A stretch of DNA of 64,000 nt from the NCBI RefSeq assembly GCF_017104715.1, contig NZ_JAAGPI010000022.1, positions 101,720 to 165,719 on the forward strand. Direction: 5' to 3'. A model generated the notes under the pieces. That model saw only the letters and a program-made list of their open reading frames with translations, made no database searches and had not been told where the DNA came from. The position numbers and the translations under genes are program-made. Each line of letters begins with the position of its first letter. The stretch's first letter is position 1. This stretch comes from Burkholderia sp. Ac-20365 (GTDB lineage: Bacteria > Pseudomonadota > Gammaproteobacteria > Burkholderiales > Burkholderiaceae). Positions 53,527 to 62,520 of the stretch are shown here, piece after piece.

Positions 53527-55137
53527 TCACCCAGTGACCACCTCAAGATTCGGCGCAAACGAATCACTGCGCGCGACAGGCCAATACTTCTCATACAACG
53601 TATATCGGAAGTTCCCAACCAGCAGATCACCCGGTTCGAGATACTTCAAAAGATCCGACATCAACCGAACCTCATAAGAAGACACACGCCGCACAATATG
53701 ATGCGCTTGCAGATCAGCAGGATGCCGCAGGCCAGCGGCCTGAACAATCTCCTGCAACGCATGCAACGTATTGTGATGAAAGTTAAACACGCGATCCGAC
53801 TTGTCGGTAACGATCAGCGCGCGCTGCCGCACAGGATCCTGCGTAGCGACCCCAGTCGGGCATCGACCCGTATGACACGTCTGCGCCTGAATACAGCCCA
53901 CAGCGAACATAAAGCCACGCGCAGCATTAACCCAGTCAGCACCAATCGCAAGCGTCTTCGCGATATCAAAAGCGGTAATCATCTTGCCGCTCGCACCGAT
54001 GCGAATCTTGTCGCGCAATCCAACACCGACCAGCGTGTTATGCACGAGCAGCAAGCCTTCCTGCAACGGCACGCCGATATGATCGGTGAACTCGAGCGGC
54101 GCTGCGCCCGTACCGCCTTCCGCACCATCGACGACGATAAAGTCCGGCAGAATCCCCGTTTCCAGCATCGCCTTGGCGATACCGAAGAATTCCCACGGAT
54201 GCCCGATGCACAGCTTGAAGCCCGTCGGCTTGCCGCCCGACAGATTACGCAAACGCTCGACGAATTCGAGCAGTTCACGCGGCGTCGAAAACTCCGAATG
54301 CGTGGCGGGCGAAATGCAGTCGCGGCCCATCGGCACGCCACGCGTTTCGGCGATTTCCGGCGTGATCTTCGCGGCCGGCAGCACGCCGCCGTGACCCGGC
54401 TTCGCGCCTTGCGACAGCTTCACCTCGATCATCTTCACCTGTGGTTCGCTCGCCTGCTTCGCGAACTTGTCGGCGTTGAACGTGCCGTCGTCGTTGCGGC
54501 AGCCGAAGTAGCCTGACGCAATTTCCCAGATGATGTCGCCGCCATGCTCGCGGTGATACTTTGACATCGAGCCCTCGCCCGTGTCGTGCGCAAAGTTGCC
54601 TTTCTTGGCGCCGAGGTTCAACGCGCGGATCGCATTCGCCGACAGCGAGCCGAAGCTCATCGCCGAGATGTTGAAGATCGACATCGAATACGGCTGCTTG
54701 CGGTTCGCGCCGACCACGATGCGGAAATCGTGGCCGTCGAGTTTGCTCGGCACGAGCGAGTGGCTGATGAATTCGTGGCCCGTGGCCTTCACGTCGAGTT
54801 CCGTGCCGTACGGGCGGCTGTCCACGTCGTTTTTCGCGCGCTGATAGACGATGCTGCGTTGTGCGCGCGAGAAGGGCTTCTCGTCCGTGTCGTCTTCGAC
54901 GAAGTATTGGCGAATCTCAGGCCGGATGAACTCGAACAGGAAGCGGGCATGCCCCCATAGCGGATAGTTGCGCAGGATCGCGTGGCGCTCCTGCATCAGG
55001 TCGTAGGCGCCGAGCGCGACCAGCAGCACGGGCACGATGATCCACAGCCATGCGATGTGACCGGTTGCCGCGAGCGCAGCGCAGGCCGCGAGCAGCAGGA
55101 TGGCACCCCACATCGCCAGATAACGTCGAGAAAACAT
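53527..55137 (-). CDS. membrane-anchored FMN-binding glutamate synthase family protein
   Basis: A 536-residue protein like the central synthase domain of glutamate synthase, without the amidotransferase or FAD domains. Two hydrophobic N-terminal helices (about 6-24 and 28-45) are followed by the FMN barrel: ISAMSFGSLSANAIRAL, KLSQGAKPGHGG, VDGAEGGTGAAPLEF, and a [3Fe-4S] cysteine pattern CIQAQTCHTGRC. Such stand-alone proteins are widespread, but their reaction is poorly defined. The ATG at 55137 follows GGAG; the frame is open further up. The last 50 or so codons favour T and G endings. It converges on the M48 protease gene. Confidence 0.9.
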   Translation of the reverse strand: MFSRRYLAMWGAILLLAACAALAATGHIAWLWIIVPVLLVALGAYDLMQERHAILRNYPLWGHARFLFEFIRPEIRQYFVEDDTDEKPFSRAQRSIVYQRAKNDVDSRPYGTELDVKATGHEFISHSLVPSKLDGHDFRIVVGANRKQPYSMSIFNISAMSFGSLSANAIRALNLGAKKGNFAHDTGEGSMSKYHREHGGDIIWEIASGYFGCRNDDGTFNADKFAKQASEPQVKMIEVKLSQGAKPGHGGVLPAAKITPEIAETRGVPMGRDCISPATHSEFSTPRELLEFVERLRNLSGGKPTGFKLCIGHPWEFFGIAKAMLETGILPDFIVVDGAEGGTGAAPLEFTDHIGVPLQEGLLLVHNTLVGVGLRDKIRIGASGKMITAFDIAKTLAIGADWVNAARGFMFAVGCIQAQTCHTGRCPTGVATQDPVRQRALIVTDKSDRVFNFHHNTLHALQEIVQAAGLRHPADLQAHHIVRRVSSYEVRLMSDLLKYLEPGDLLVGNFRYTLYEKYWPVARSDSFAPNLEVVTG

Positions 55138-55431
55138 GACAACTCCATTGCGGTGATGACATCGCAGCGGAAGCATCCGGCGCGGATGCGTCGGCGTCTT
55201 CTCGTGAAATCAGCGTGCGTCCGTGGGGATGGATCGCGCTGCGAATCGTTCGGCGGGTTGTTCCTGCTCAGTTAACGGCGCGTTCCGCAGATCATGAAGG
55301 GAACCGTAAGCGAGACGAAACCGGGCGGCAGGACAACCGTCGCCCGGAAGATACAACGAAGCGGGATTCAGTGCAGCGATGTCGGCGCGAAAAGCTCGCG
55401 GAATGTGTCCGCGAGCCGCACCCGGCAAGGC

Positions 55432-56583
55432 TTAGCGCGCGGTCAGCAGCGCCGCTTTCTGAGGCTGGCGGGCGACGGGTTGAGCCGTCGCCGCGTGTTC
55501 GATGATGCCGCCGCCAAGGCACACGTCGCCATCGTAAAGTACGGCCGATTGCCCCGGTGTGACAGCCCATTGGGCGTCGGTGAAATGAAGGGAGAAGAGG
55601 GCGTTTTTATCGGCACCTTCGGGGGCGCCGAACGTACAAGCCGCGTCGGCCTGACGGTAACGCGTCTTCGCGGCGCACGGGTGGCCTACCTCGGGCGCGT
55701 GACCGGCGACCCAGCTCGTATTGCCCGCCGTCAGCGTATGGCTCAGCAGCCACGGATGGTCGTGGCCCTGCGCGACATACAGCGTGTTCGACGCGATGTC
55801 CTTGCCCGCGACGAACCACGGCTCGCCGCTGCCATCCTTGCTGCCGCCCAGCCCAATGCCCTTGCGCTGGCCGAACGTATAGAACGCGAGGCCGATGTGT
55901 TCGCCGACCGTCTTGCCTTCCGTGGTCTTCATCGGGCCGGGTTTGGTCGGCAGATAGCGGTTCAGGAAGTCGCGGAACGGCCGTTCGCCGATGAAGCAGA
56001 TGCCCGTCGAGTCCTTCTTTTTTGCGTTCGGCAGGCCGATCTGCTCGGCGATCTCGCGCACCTTCGTCTTCGGTATTTCGCCGAGCGGGAACAAGGTTTT
56101 CGACAGCTGCGCCTGGTTCAGCCGATGCAGGAAGTACGACTGATCCTTCGTATGATCCAGCGCCTTCAGCAGCTCGAAGCGGCCGTCGACCTCGCGCACG
56201 CGCGCGTAGTGGCCCGTCGCGATGGTTTCCGCGCCGAGCGACATCGCGTGATCGAGGAAGGCCTTGAACTTGATTTCGGCGTTGCACAGCACGTCGGGGT
56301 TCGGCGTGCGGCCCGCTGAATATTCGCGCAGGAATTCGGCGAACACGCGGTCCTTGTATTCGGCCGCGAAATTCACCGCTTCGACGTCGATGCCGAGCAG
56401 GTCGGCGACGGAGACGACGTCGATCCAGTCCTCGCGCGTCGAACAGTATTCGCTGTCGTCGTCGTCTTCCCAGTTCTTCATGAACAGGCCGACCACGTCG
56501 TAACCCTGTTCCTTCAGCAGCCACGCCGTGACGGACGAATCGACGCCGCCTGACATGCCTACCACTACTCGTTTTTTGCTCAT
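55432..56583 (-). CDS. mnmA: tRNA-specific 2-thiouridylase MnmA
   Basis: MnmA installs sulfur at U34 of tRNA-Lys, -Glu and -Gln. The protein (383 residues from the chosen ATG) has the PP-loop VGMSGGVDSSVTAWLL, the catalytic Cys in TPNPDVLCNAEIKF, the persulfide Cys in STGICFIGERPF, and the C-terminal beta-barrel. An in-frame ATG at 56604 would add 7 residues (MAVRQIQ). It lies 46 bases after nudJ on the same strand, as in E. coli, so the two form an operon. Confidence 0.97.
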   Translation of the reverse strand: MSKKRVVVGMSGGVDSSVTAWLLKEQGYDVVGLFMKNWEDDDDSEYCSTREDWIDVVSVADLLGIDVEAVNFAAEYKDRVFAEFLREYSAGRTPNPDVLCNAEIKFKAFLDHAMSLGAETIATGHYARVREVDGRFELLKALDHTKDQSYFLHRLNQAQLSKTLFPLGEIPKTKVREIAEQIGLPNAKKKDSTGICFIGERPFRDFLNRYLPTKPGPMKTTEGKTVGEHIGLAFYTFGQRKGIGLGGSKDGSGEPWFVAGKDIASNTLYVAQGHDHPWLLSHTLTAGNTSWVAGHAPEVGHPCAAKTRYRQADAACTFGAPEGADKNALFSLHFTDAQWAVTPGQSAVLYDGDVCLGGGIIEHAATAQPVARQPQKAALLTAR

Positions 56584-56629
56584 CTGAATCTGCCTGACTG
56601 CCATGACTCGTGCCGAGGGGGCACGCGTT

Positions 56630-57127
56630 CTATCGGGAAGGCCCGACCGAATGCGTTTGCACGAAGTCGAGCGGGAAACGCCGGCCTGCGAGGTAGTCGT
56701 CGATACACTGCATCACGAGCGGCGTGCGATGCCGTTCGGGGCACGCGCGCAACTCGTCGGCGCTCATCCAGACGGTACGCACGATATCGGGATCGAGCGC
56801 GCGGCCTGCAATGGGTCCGCCCGCCATCGAACCGCAATACGTGAAGCGCAGATACGTGACGCCATCCTGCGGGCCATCGACGGTATCAGGCCGGCTGAAA
56901 TGCGTCATGTAGACACCCACCAGCGCCTCGGGCGTGAACGGCTGCGCCGTCTCTTCGAGCGTTTCGCGGATCACGGCCTGCGCCAGTGACTCGCCCGCTT
57001 CCAGATGCCCGGCGGGCTGGTTCAGCCGCAGCCCGGCGGGCGTGTGTTCTTCGACCAGCAGGAAACGCCCGTCGCGTTCGACGACGGCCGCCACCGTGAC
57101 ATGCGGAGCCCAGGTTTCCGGTTTCAT
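56630..57127 (-). CDS. nudJ: NUDIX hydrolase, NudJ-like
   Basis: A 165-residue phosphatase for nucleoside di- or triphosphates or thiamine pyrophosphate esters, by analogy with E. coli NudJ. The Nudix box reads GHLEAGESLAQAVIRETLEE followed by TA, so the usual Gly near its end is Ala; the metal-binding REXXEE core is intact. The N-terminus MKPETWAPHVTVAAVVE is typical. The position directly upstream of mnmA supports the NudJ assignment. Confidence 0.9.
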   Translation of the reverse strand: MKPETWAPHVTVAAVVERDGRFLLVEEHTPAGLRLNQPAGHLEAGESLAQAVIRETLEETAQPFTPEALVGVYMTHFSRPDTVDGPQDGVTYLRFTYCGSMAGGPIAGRALDPDIVRTVWMSADELRACPERHRTPLVMQCIDDYLAGRRFPLDFVQTHSVGPSR

Positions 57128-57417
57128 GGGACGGCATTTTACCGTTTATGGGCCGGGCTTGCCGGCGCCCGGGAAAGACGGATCGACGCCGATCTAGCAC
57201 ATATCGGTGAAAAAGGCACGGAAAGACATAAGGATCGCGTTCCTGAATACCGGGATCGATACCAATTTCGATCTGCCCCTGGACTTCGGTTAAAGTGGAC
57301 CTCGTGGCTGTAGCTCCAGCCGTGCCTAGCCGTTGCACTTGCCTTATTGCATTGCCGGCGTTGCCCCTCGTCGGCGATTCCAGATTTTCATAACAGGATG
57401 GTCGAGGAGGATTCACG

Positions 57418-58560
57418 ATGCACATCGGAGTGCCAGCCGAGACGCGGCCGTACGAAACACGCGTCGCCGCGACGCCCGAGACGGTCAAGAAGTACGTGTC
57501 GCAGGGCCATAGGGTTAGCGTACAGAGCGGGGCAGGAACGCCCGCAAGTTATCCGGACGACGCGTACACAGCAGCGGGCGCAGAGCTAGTCGATGCGGCT
57601 GCTGCGTTTGGCGCAGAGCTCGTTCTCAAGGTTCAAAGCCCGACTGATTCAGAACTGCCGCTTCTTAAACGAGGCACGGTGCTGGTCGGCATGCTTGAGC
57701 CGTTTAATGCGGAGAACGCATCGAAGCTAGCAGCTGCGGGCATAACTGCGTTCTCGCTCGAAGCCGCGCCGCGCACGACACGTGCGCAAAGCCTCGACGT
57801 ACTGTCGTCTCAAGCCAACATTGCGGGCTACAAAGCGGTGCTGCTTGCCGCCGATCTCTATCCGCGCTTCATGCCGATGCTGATGACAGCAGCGGGCACG
57901 GTGAAAGCCGCGCGCGTGCTGATTCTGGGCGCGGGCGTCGCCGGCTTGCAGGCCATTGCGACGGCCAAGCGTCTGGGCGCCGTGATCGAAGCGTCGGACG
58001 TGCGGCCTGCCGTGAAAGAGCAGATCGAATCGCTCGGGGCGAAATTCCTCGATGTGCCTTACGAAACCGATGAGGAGCGCGAAGCTGCCGTTGGCGTCGG
58101 CGGCTACGCGCGTCCGATGCCGCCTTCGTGGCTCACGCGCCAGTCGGCACTCGTGCACGAGCGGGCCAAACAGGCCGACATCGTGATCTCGACAGCGCTG
58201 ATTCCGGGCCGTGCCGCACCGACCTTGCTATCCGTCGAAACCGTGCAGGCGATGAAGCCGGGTTCCGTGCTGATCGACCTCGCAGCCGGACGCGGCGCCG
58301 AGTACGAAGGCCAGCGCGGCGGCAACTGTCCGCTGACGGAAGCGGACAAGGTCGTCGTCAAGCATGGCGTGACCATCGCGGGATATACGAATCTCGCTTC
58401 GATGGTCGCGTCGGACGCTTCGGCGCTGTACGCACGCAATCTGCTCGACTTCATGAAGCTGATCGTCACGAAGGAAGGCGCGCTCAATATCGATCTCGCG
58501 GACGACATCGTCGCGGCCACGCTGCTGGCACGCGACGGCGAAGTCACGCGCAAGGCTTGA
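57418..58560 (+). CDS. pntAA: NAD(P) transhydrogenase subunit alpha part 1
   Basis: This soluble NAD(H)-binding domain I of the proton-translocating transhydrogenase moves hydride between NADH and NADP in exchange for protons. The 380-residue protein resembles alanine dehydrogenase: MHIGVPAETRPYETRVAATP at the start, a Rossmann motif VLILGAGVAGLQAIATAKRLGA near 163-184, and IDLAAGRGAEYEGQ. The ribosome site is GGAGG. The alpha subunit is split into two genes here, as in Rhodospirillum rubrum, with pntAB and pntB following directly. Confidence 0.95.
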   Translation: MHIGVPAETRPYETRVAATPETVKKYVSQGHRVSVQSGAGTPASYPDDAYTAAGAELVDAAAAFGAELVLKVQSPTDSELPLLKRGTVLVGMLEPFNAENASKLAAAGITAFSLEAAPRTTRAQSLDVLSSQANIAGYKAVLLAADLYPRFMPMLMTAAGTVKAARVLILGAGVAGLQAIATAKRLGAVIEASDVRPAVKEQIESLGAKFLDVPYETDEEREAAVGVGGYARPMPPSWLTRQSALVHERAKQADIVISTALIPGRAAPTLLSVETVQAMKPGSVLIDLAAGRGAEYEGQRGGNCPLTEADKVVVKHGVTIAGYTNLASMVASDASALYARNLLDFMKLIVTKEGALNIDLADDIVAATLLARDGEVTRKA

Positions 58561-58573
58561 GGGGACACGCATC

Positions 58574-58906
58574 ATGGAAGTCATCAACCATACCGTGATC
58601 AACCTGATCATTTTCGTGCTGGCGATTTACGTCGGCTACCACGTCGTCTGGAACGTGACGCCGGCGCTGCATACACCGCTGATGGCCGTGACCAACGCGA
58701 TTTCGGCGATCGTCATTGTCGGCGCGATGCTCGCTGCGGGCCTGACGGTCGGCGGCACGGGCAAGTTCTTCGGCACGGTGGCCGTAGCGCTTGCGGCGGT
58801 GAACGTGTTCGGCGGGTTCCTCGTGACCAGACGAATGCTGGAGATGTTCAAAAAGAAAGAGCCGAAGAAGATTGCCGCGCCTGGTGGTTCGAAGGAGGGT
58901 GCGTAA
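58574..58906 (+). CDS. pntAB: NAD(P) transhydrogenase subunit alpha part 2
   Basis: A 110-residue membrane protein with three or four helices (INLIIFVLAIYVGYHVVWNV, PLMAVTNAISAIVIVGAMLA, FGTVAVALAAVNVFGGFLVT), forming part of the proton channel (domain II) of transhydrogenase. The PLMAVTNAISA segment is strongly conserved in the family. It lies 13 bases after pntAA behind AGGGGACACG, and its stop codon directly abuts the pntB start. Confidence 0.95.
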   Translation: MEVINHTVINLIIFVLAIYVGYHVVWNVTPALHTPLMAVTNAISAIVIVGAMLAAGLTVGGTGKFFGTVAVALAAVNVFGGFLVTRRMLEMFKKKEPKKIAAPGGSKEGA

Positions 58907-60358
58907 ATGAGCCTGAACGTCGTTACGCTTCTTTATCTGATTGCCTCTGTGTGCTTCATTCAGGCGCTCAAGGGGTTGTCGAATCCGAAGACCGCGCGAA
59001 CCGGGAACATGTTCGGCATGGTCGGCATGGCGATCGCGATTCTCACGACCGTTGCGCTGATTGCCAAGCAGGCCGCTGCGCTTGGCTCGAATCTTGGGCT
59101 TGGACTTTCTCTGGTGTTCGTCGCGCTGGTCGTGGGCGGTGGGATTGGCGCATTCGTCGCCGCGCGCGTCGAGATGACGAAGATGCCGGAACTGGTCGCG
59201 GCGATGCACTCGCTGATCGGTATGGCGGCTGTGTGTATCGCGTATGCCGTTGTGTCGGAGCCGGCTGCATTCGGGCTTGGCGCCGAGGAAGGCATTCCCG
59301 GCTTCCTGCCGTATGGCAACCGGATCGAGCTGTTCATCGGCACGTTCGTTGGTGCGATTACGTTTAGCGGTTCGGTGATCGCGTTCGGCAAGCTGTCGGG
59401 CAAGTACAAGTTCCGGCTGTTCCAGGGCGCGCCTGTCGTGTATGCGGGCCAGCATCTGATCAACCTGCTGCTCGCGATTGCGATGATCGGCTTCGGCGTG
59501 ATCTTCTTCCTCACGCAATCGTGGCTGCCGTTCATCATCATGACGCTGATCGCGTTTGCATTGGGTGTGCTGATCATCATCCCGATTGGCGGCGCGGACA
59601 TGCCCGTCGTCGTGTCGATGCTGAACTCGTACTCAGGCTGGGCGGCGGCAGGTATCGGTTTCTCGCTGAACAACGCGATGCTGATCATTGCCGGTTCGCT
59701 GGTGGGTTCGTCGGGTGCGATTCTGTCGTACATCATGTGCAAGGCGATGAACCGCTCGTTCTTCAATGTGATTCTGGGTGGGTTTGGCGGCGAGGCTGGC
59801 GCGGCGACTGCGGGTGGATCGACTGAGCAGAAGCCTGTGAAGTCGGGCTCGGCGGAAGATGCGTCGTTCATGCTCGGCAATGCCGAAACGGTTGTGATCG
59901 TGCCGGGTTATGGTCTTGCCGTTGCACGCGCCCAGCATGCGTTGAAGGAACTGACCGATCTGCTGATCGAGAAGGGCGTGGACGTGAAGTATGCGATTCA
60001 CCCTGTGGCTGGGCGTATGCCGGGGCATATGAACGTGCTGCTCGCCGAAGCCGAAGTGCCGTATGAGATCGTCCATGAGATGGAAGATATCAATGGTGAG
60101 TTTGGTCAGGTCGATGTGGTTCTGGTGCTTGGCGCGAATGACGTGGTGAATCCGGCTGCCAAGAATGATCCCAAGTCGCCGATTGCAGGCATGCCGATTA
60201 TTGAGGCCTATAAGGCCCGGACTGTTATCGTGAATAAACGCTCGATGGCGGCTGGGTATGCTGGGCTCGATAATGATCTCTTCTATATGGATAAAACCAT
60301 GATGGTGTTTGGTGATGCCAAGAAGGTGATTGAGGATATGGTTAAGTCTGTGGACTAG
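58907..60358 (+). CDS. pntB: NAD(P) transhydrogenase subunit beta
   Basis: The 483-residue beta subunit supplies the remaining membrane helices of domain II (residues about 1-270) and the NADP(H)-binding domain III at the C-terminus, with VVIVPGYGLAVARAQHAL, YAIHPVAGRMPGHMNVLLAEA and VLVLGANDVVNPAA. It completes the pntAA-pntAB-pntB operon. The complex makes NADPH from NADH using proton-motive force. From about 59750 on, codon third positions drift steadily to T and G. The stop lies 83 bases before palindromic element copy C. Confidence 0.96.
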   Translation: MSLNVVTLLYLIASVCFIQALKGLSNPKTARTGNMFGMVGMAIAILTTVALIAKQAAALGSNLGLGLSLVFVALVVGGGIGAFVAARVEMTKMPELVAAMHSLIGMAAVCIAYAVVSEPAAFGLGAEEGIPGFLPYGNRIELFIGTFVGAITFSGSVIAFGKLSGKYKFRLFQGAPVVYAGQHLINLLLAIAMIGFGVIFFLTQSWLPFIIMTLIAFALGVLIIIPIGGADMPVVVSMLNSYSGWAAAGIGFSLNNAMLIIAGSLVGSSGAILSYIMCKAMNRSFFNVILGGFGGEAGAATAGGSTEQKPVKSGSAEDASFMLGNAETVVIVPGYGLAVARAQHALKELTDLLIEKGVDVKYAIHPVAGRMPGHMNVLLAEAEVPYEIVHEMEDINGEFGQVDVVLVLGANDVVNPAAKNDPKSPIAGMPIIEAYKARTVIVNKRSMAAGYAGLDNDLFYMDKTMMVFGDAKKVIEDMVKSVD

Positions 60359-60440
60359 CGTTTTTTTTTGCCTTTCAGGCGGAGGGGGCTCTCGGGCGCC
60401 TCCGCGGCGGTTTTGATGTTTTTGCTTTTGCTGTTGCTGT

Positions 60441-61116
60441 TGCTTTTGCTTTCGCTGGCATCCGCGTTTTGTTATCGGTGCTTCAGGCGTCGCCCCTGTG
60501 CGGGGCGGCACCTACTTTTCTTTGCCGCGGCAAAGAAAAGTAGGCAAAAGAAAGCCGCTGAACACCGCCAGTTCTTCTCTTTACCCACGGGCCCCCAACG
60601 GCCCCGTCCTGTTCGCGGCATCTCCCTTCTCGATGCCCGCTGCCAACGCTTCGAATTCGCTCATCACCCGCTTCACACTCCCGCGTCGCCGCGTGCGCGA
60701 TCAAATTGCGCGCGTTCTATAGCGGCAAACTGTGTGTAGGCTGTCGCGGCGTACACGCACCACTCCGGACTGAAAAGCACGATCGGTGTCGTAAGAGCGA
60801 CGACGTGTGAAGCACTACGACCTACACACAGTTTGCCGCCTGGGCGGCAGTGACCATTCGCTGCCGCTGGCTGCGCTATGGGTGATTGAAGCGGGTGAGG
60901 CGTCTAGCCGAAGCGCTGGCAACGGGCATTGAATGGCAGAGCGCCGTTTGAAGTGGAAGACCCGTTGGGGGCCCTCAGGCGGAGGTCAAGAACGGGCGGT
61001 GTTAGCCCGCTTTCTTTGCTTACTTTCTTTGCGGCGGCAAAGAAATTAAGTGCCGCCCCGCACAGGGGCAACGCGTGAAGAACCGATAGCAAAACGCGGA
61101 TGCCAGCGCAGAGAAG
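60441..61116. repeat. long palindromic intergenic element, copy C
   Basis: This copy occupies the 820-base gap between pntB and the convergent WYL regulator. It has the same orientation as copy B: left-arm 34-bp palindrome at 60511-60544 (identical half-site), right-arm hairpin at 61019-61050 carrying one mismatch (GAAATTAAG for GAAAGTAAG), and the same core between GGCAAACTGTGTGT (60724-60737) and ACACACAGTTTGCC. Between pntB and the element there is a GCGGAGG / CCTCCGC inverted repeat near 60380-60405 that may help termination. No convincing gene is present. Confidence 0.92.
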
Positions 61117-61178
61117 TAAGGCGCATGCCACCGCACGGGGACAAAAAAACCCGTAAGGCCTGCGCAGCAAAAAAGCCA

Positions 61179-61865
61179 TCACCGCCCCTTCACCCCAATG
61201 CTCCGCATAAAATCCGCCAACCGCCGACCTTCAACATCGGGAAAAGGCTCATGCACCGCAAGGTCATCAATATTCGCGAGAGCGAAATGCCGAAAATCCT
61301 CCCGCAACTCGCACCACGCGCCAAGCGTGAACCTTGCACCCCAATAGGCTAAAGCAAGCGGCCAAACCCGCCGCTGCGTAGCAGCACCATGCTTATCCTG
61401 ATACGCGAAGCTAACAACACATCGAGAATCAATCGCGCGATGCAACGTATCGACAATCGTCGACACATTCGCATCGATATGAAACGACGGCGCAAAGAAC
61501 GCCAGCCGATCAATAGCGGCACGCTTGTCAGCCGGCATCGCCGACGAAATCTTGGCCAACGCGCCGCGCGCCCCGGCGGCCATGCTCTCACCGCCCCACG
61601 ATTCAAGCATCCGCGCCCCAGCCGCGAGCGCCATCAACTCATCGGCGGTGAAAGTCAGCGGCGGCAAACTCGCACTGCGGCTCAGCCGATAGCCAATCCC
61701 AGGCTCGCCTTCAATCGGCACCCCCGACAACTGCAAATCCTGCACATCGCGATATACCGTGCGCAGCGACACATGCAGCCAGTCCGCCAGTTGTTGCGCA
61801 GTCGTCAGCCGCCGGCCGCGCAGCAGTTCGGCAATCTGGAACAGGCGGTCGGCGCGACGCGTCAT
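61179..61865 (-). CDS. WYL-domain transcriptional regulator, YafY family
   Basis: A 228-residue regulator with an N-terminal helix-turn-helix (MTRRADRLFQIAELLRGRRL, then AQQLADWLHVSLRTVYRDVQ) and a C-terminal WYL ligand-sensing domain (CVVSFAYQDKHGAATQRRV and PLALAYWGARFTLGAWCELR). The ATG at 61865 gives the family N-terminus; the frame is open up to 61919. The gene for a VOC protein lies 95 bases upstream on the same strand and may be its target or operon partner. Its 3' codons are T/G-rich next to element copy C. Confidence 0.91.
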   Translation of the reverse strand: MTRRADRLFQIAELLRGRRLTTAQQLADWLHVSLRTVYRDVQDLQLSGVPIEGEPGIGYRLSRSASLPPLTFTADELMALAAGARMLESWGGESMAAGARGALAKISSAMPADKRAAIDRLAFFAPSFHIDANVSTIVDTLHRAIDSRCVVSFAYQDKHGAATQRRVWPLALAYWGARFTLGAWCELREDFRHFALANIDDLAVHEPFPDVEGRRLADFMRSIGVKGR

Positions 61866-61960
61866 CGTGGGAGTCTCCCGGATAAGGACGGAAAATCTCC
61901 CGCGATGATAGCGCCGCATGATGCTCTCCCGGCGCGCCGTGTGTCACTTCGCCCGTCACT

Positions 61961-62347
61961 TCATCCGTTGGTCTTCGAATGCAGGCCGATGCGGTTGCCC
62001 TCGCTGTCGATGAAAAAGCCGATCCAGCCGATATCGTTCGGCAACTGCACCGCCGGACCTTCAACCTTGCCGCCCGCGCGCTTCACGCGTTCGAGCGTCG
62101 CGTTGACGGTCGGCTGCGCATTCAGATAGATGACCGACCCCGTTGCCGACGGCTCCAGCGTCGGGCTTTGTACGATGCTGCCGCCCGCCGACGGCTCGTC
62201 GTAGTTGAAGATCGCCATCGGCACGCCGAAATCTTCGCGGCGCAGTGTCGTATCGAGCGCGCTCTCGTAAAAGCGGACGGCGCGCTCAAAATTGCTGGCG
62301 GGAATTTCGAACCAGGCGATCGCGCGCTTGGGTTGGGCTGCTGACAT
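61961..62347 (-). CDS. VOC family protein (glyoxalase/bleomycin resistance-like)
   Basis: A 128-residue vicinal-oxygen-chelate fold protein starting MSAAQPKRAIAWFEIPASN. The repeated beta-alpha-beta-beta units are visible: AVRFYESALDTTL in the first, and ATLERVKRAGGKV and IGFFIDSEGNRIGLHS in the second. Its metal-ligand pattern is incomplete by eye, so enzyme activity is not certain. The ribosome site is GGAGAAG. It is on the same strand as the WYL regulator; the two often occur together. Confidence 0.9.
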   Translation of the reverse strand: MSAAQPKRAIAWFEIPASNFERAVRFYESALDTTLRREDFGVPMAIFNYDEPSAGGSIVQSPTLEPSATGSVIYLNAQPTVNATLERVKRAGGKVEGPAVQLPNDIGWIGFFIDSEGNRIGLHSKTNG

Positions 62348-62465
62348 GCTCTTCTCCTTGATCTGGTGTTGCGCCGGATGGCGTAAGAGAAGTGTGCGGG
62401 TGGGCTACTGACACCGTTCTGTCAGCAGGGTTGTCAGCATTCGCCGATTCGCAAAACACGGCGGC

Positions 62466-62493
62466 AATAAAAAAGCGGGCCGAAAGCCCGCTT
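62466..62493 (-). terminator. intrinsic terminator after the rRNA methyltransferase gene
   Basis: AAGCGGGC (62473-62480) pairs with GCCCGCTT (62486-62493) around CGAAA. On the minus strand it ends in a run of six T. It lies 27 bases after the stop codon at 62521. Confidence 0.88.
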
Positions 62494-62520
62494 CTCTGTC
62501 TGCAACTGCAAGAAAACCGC

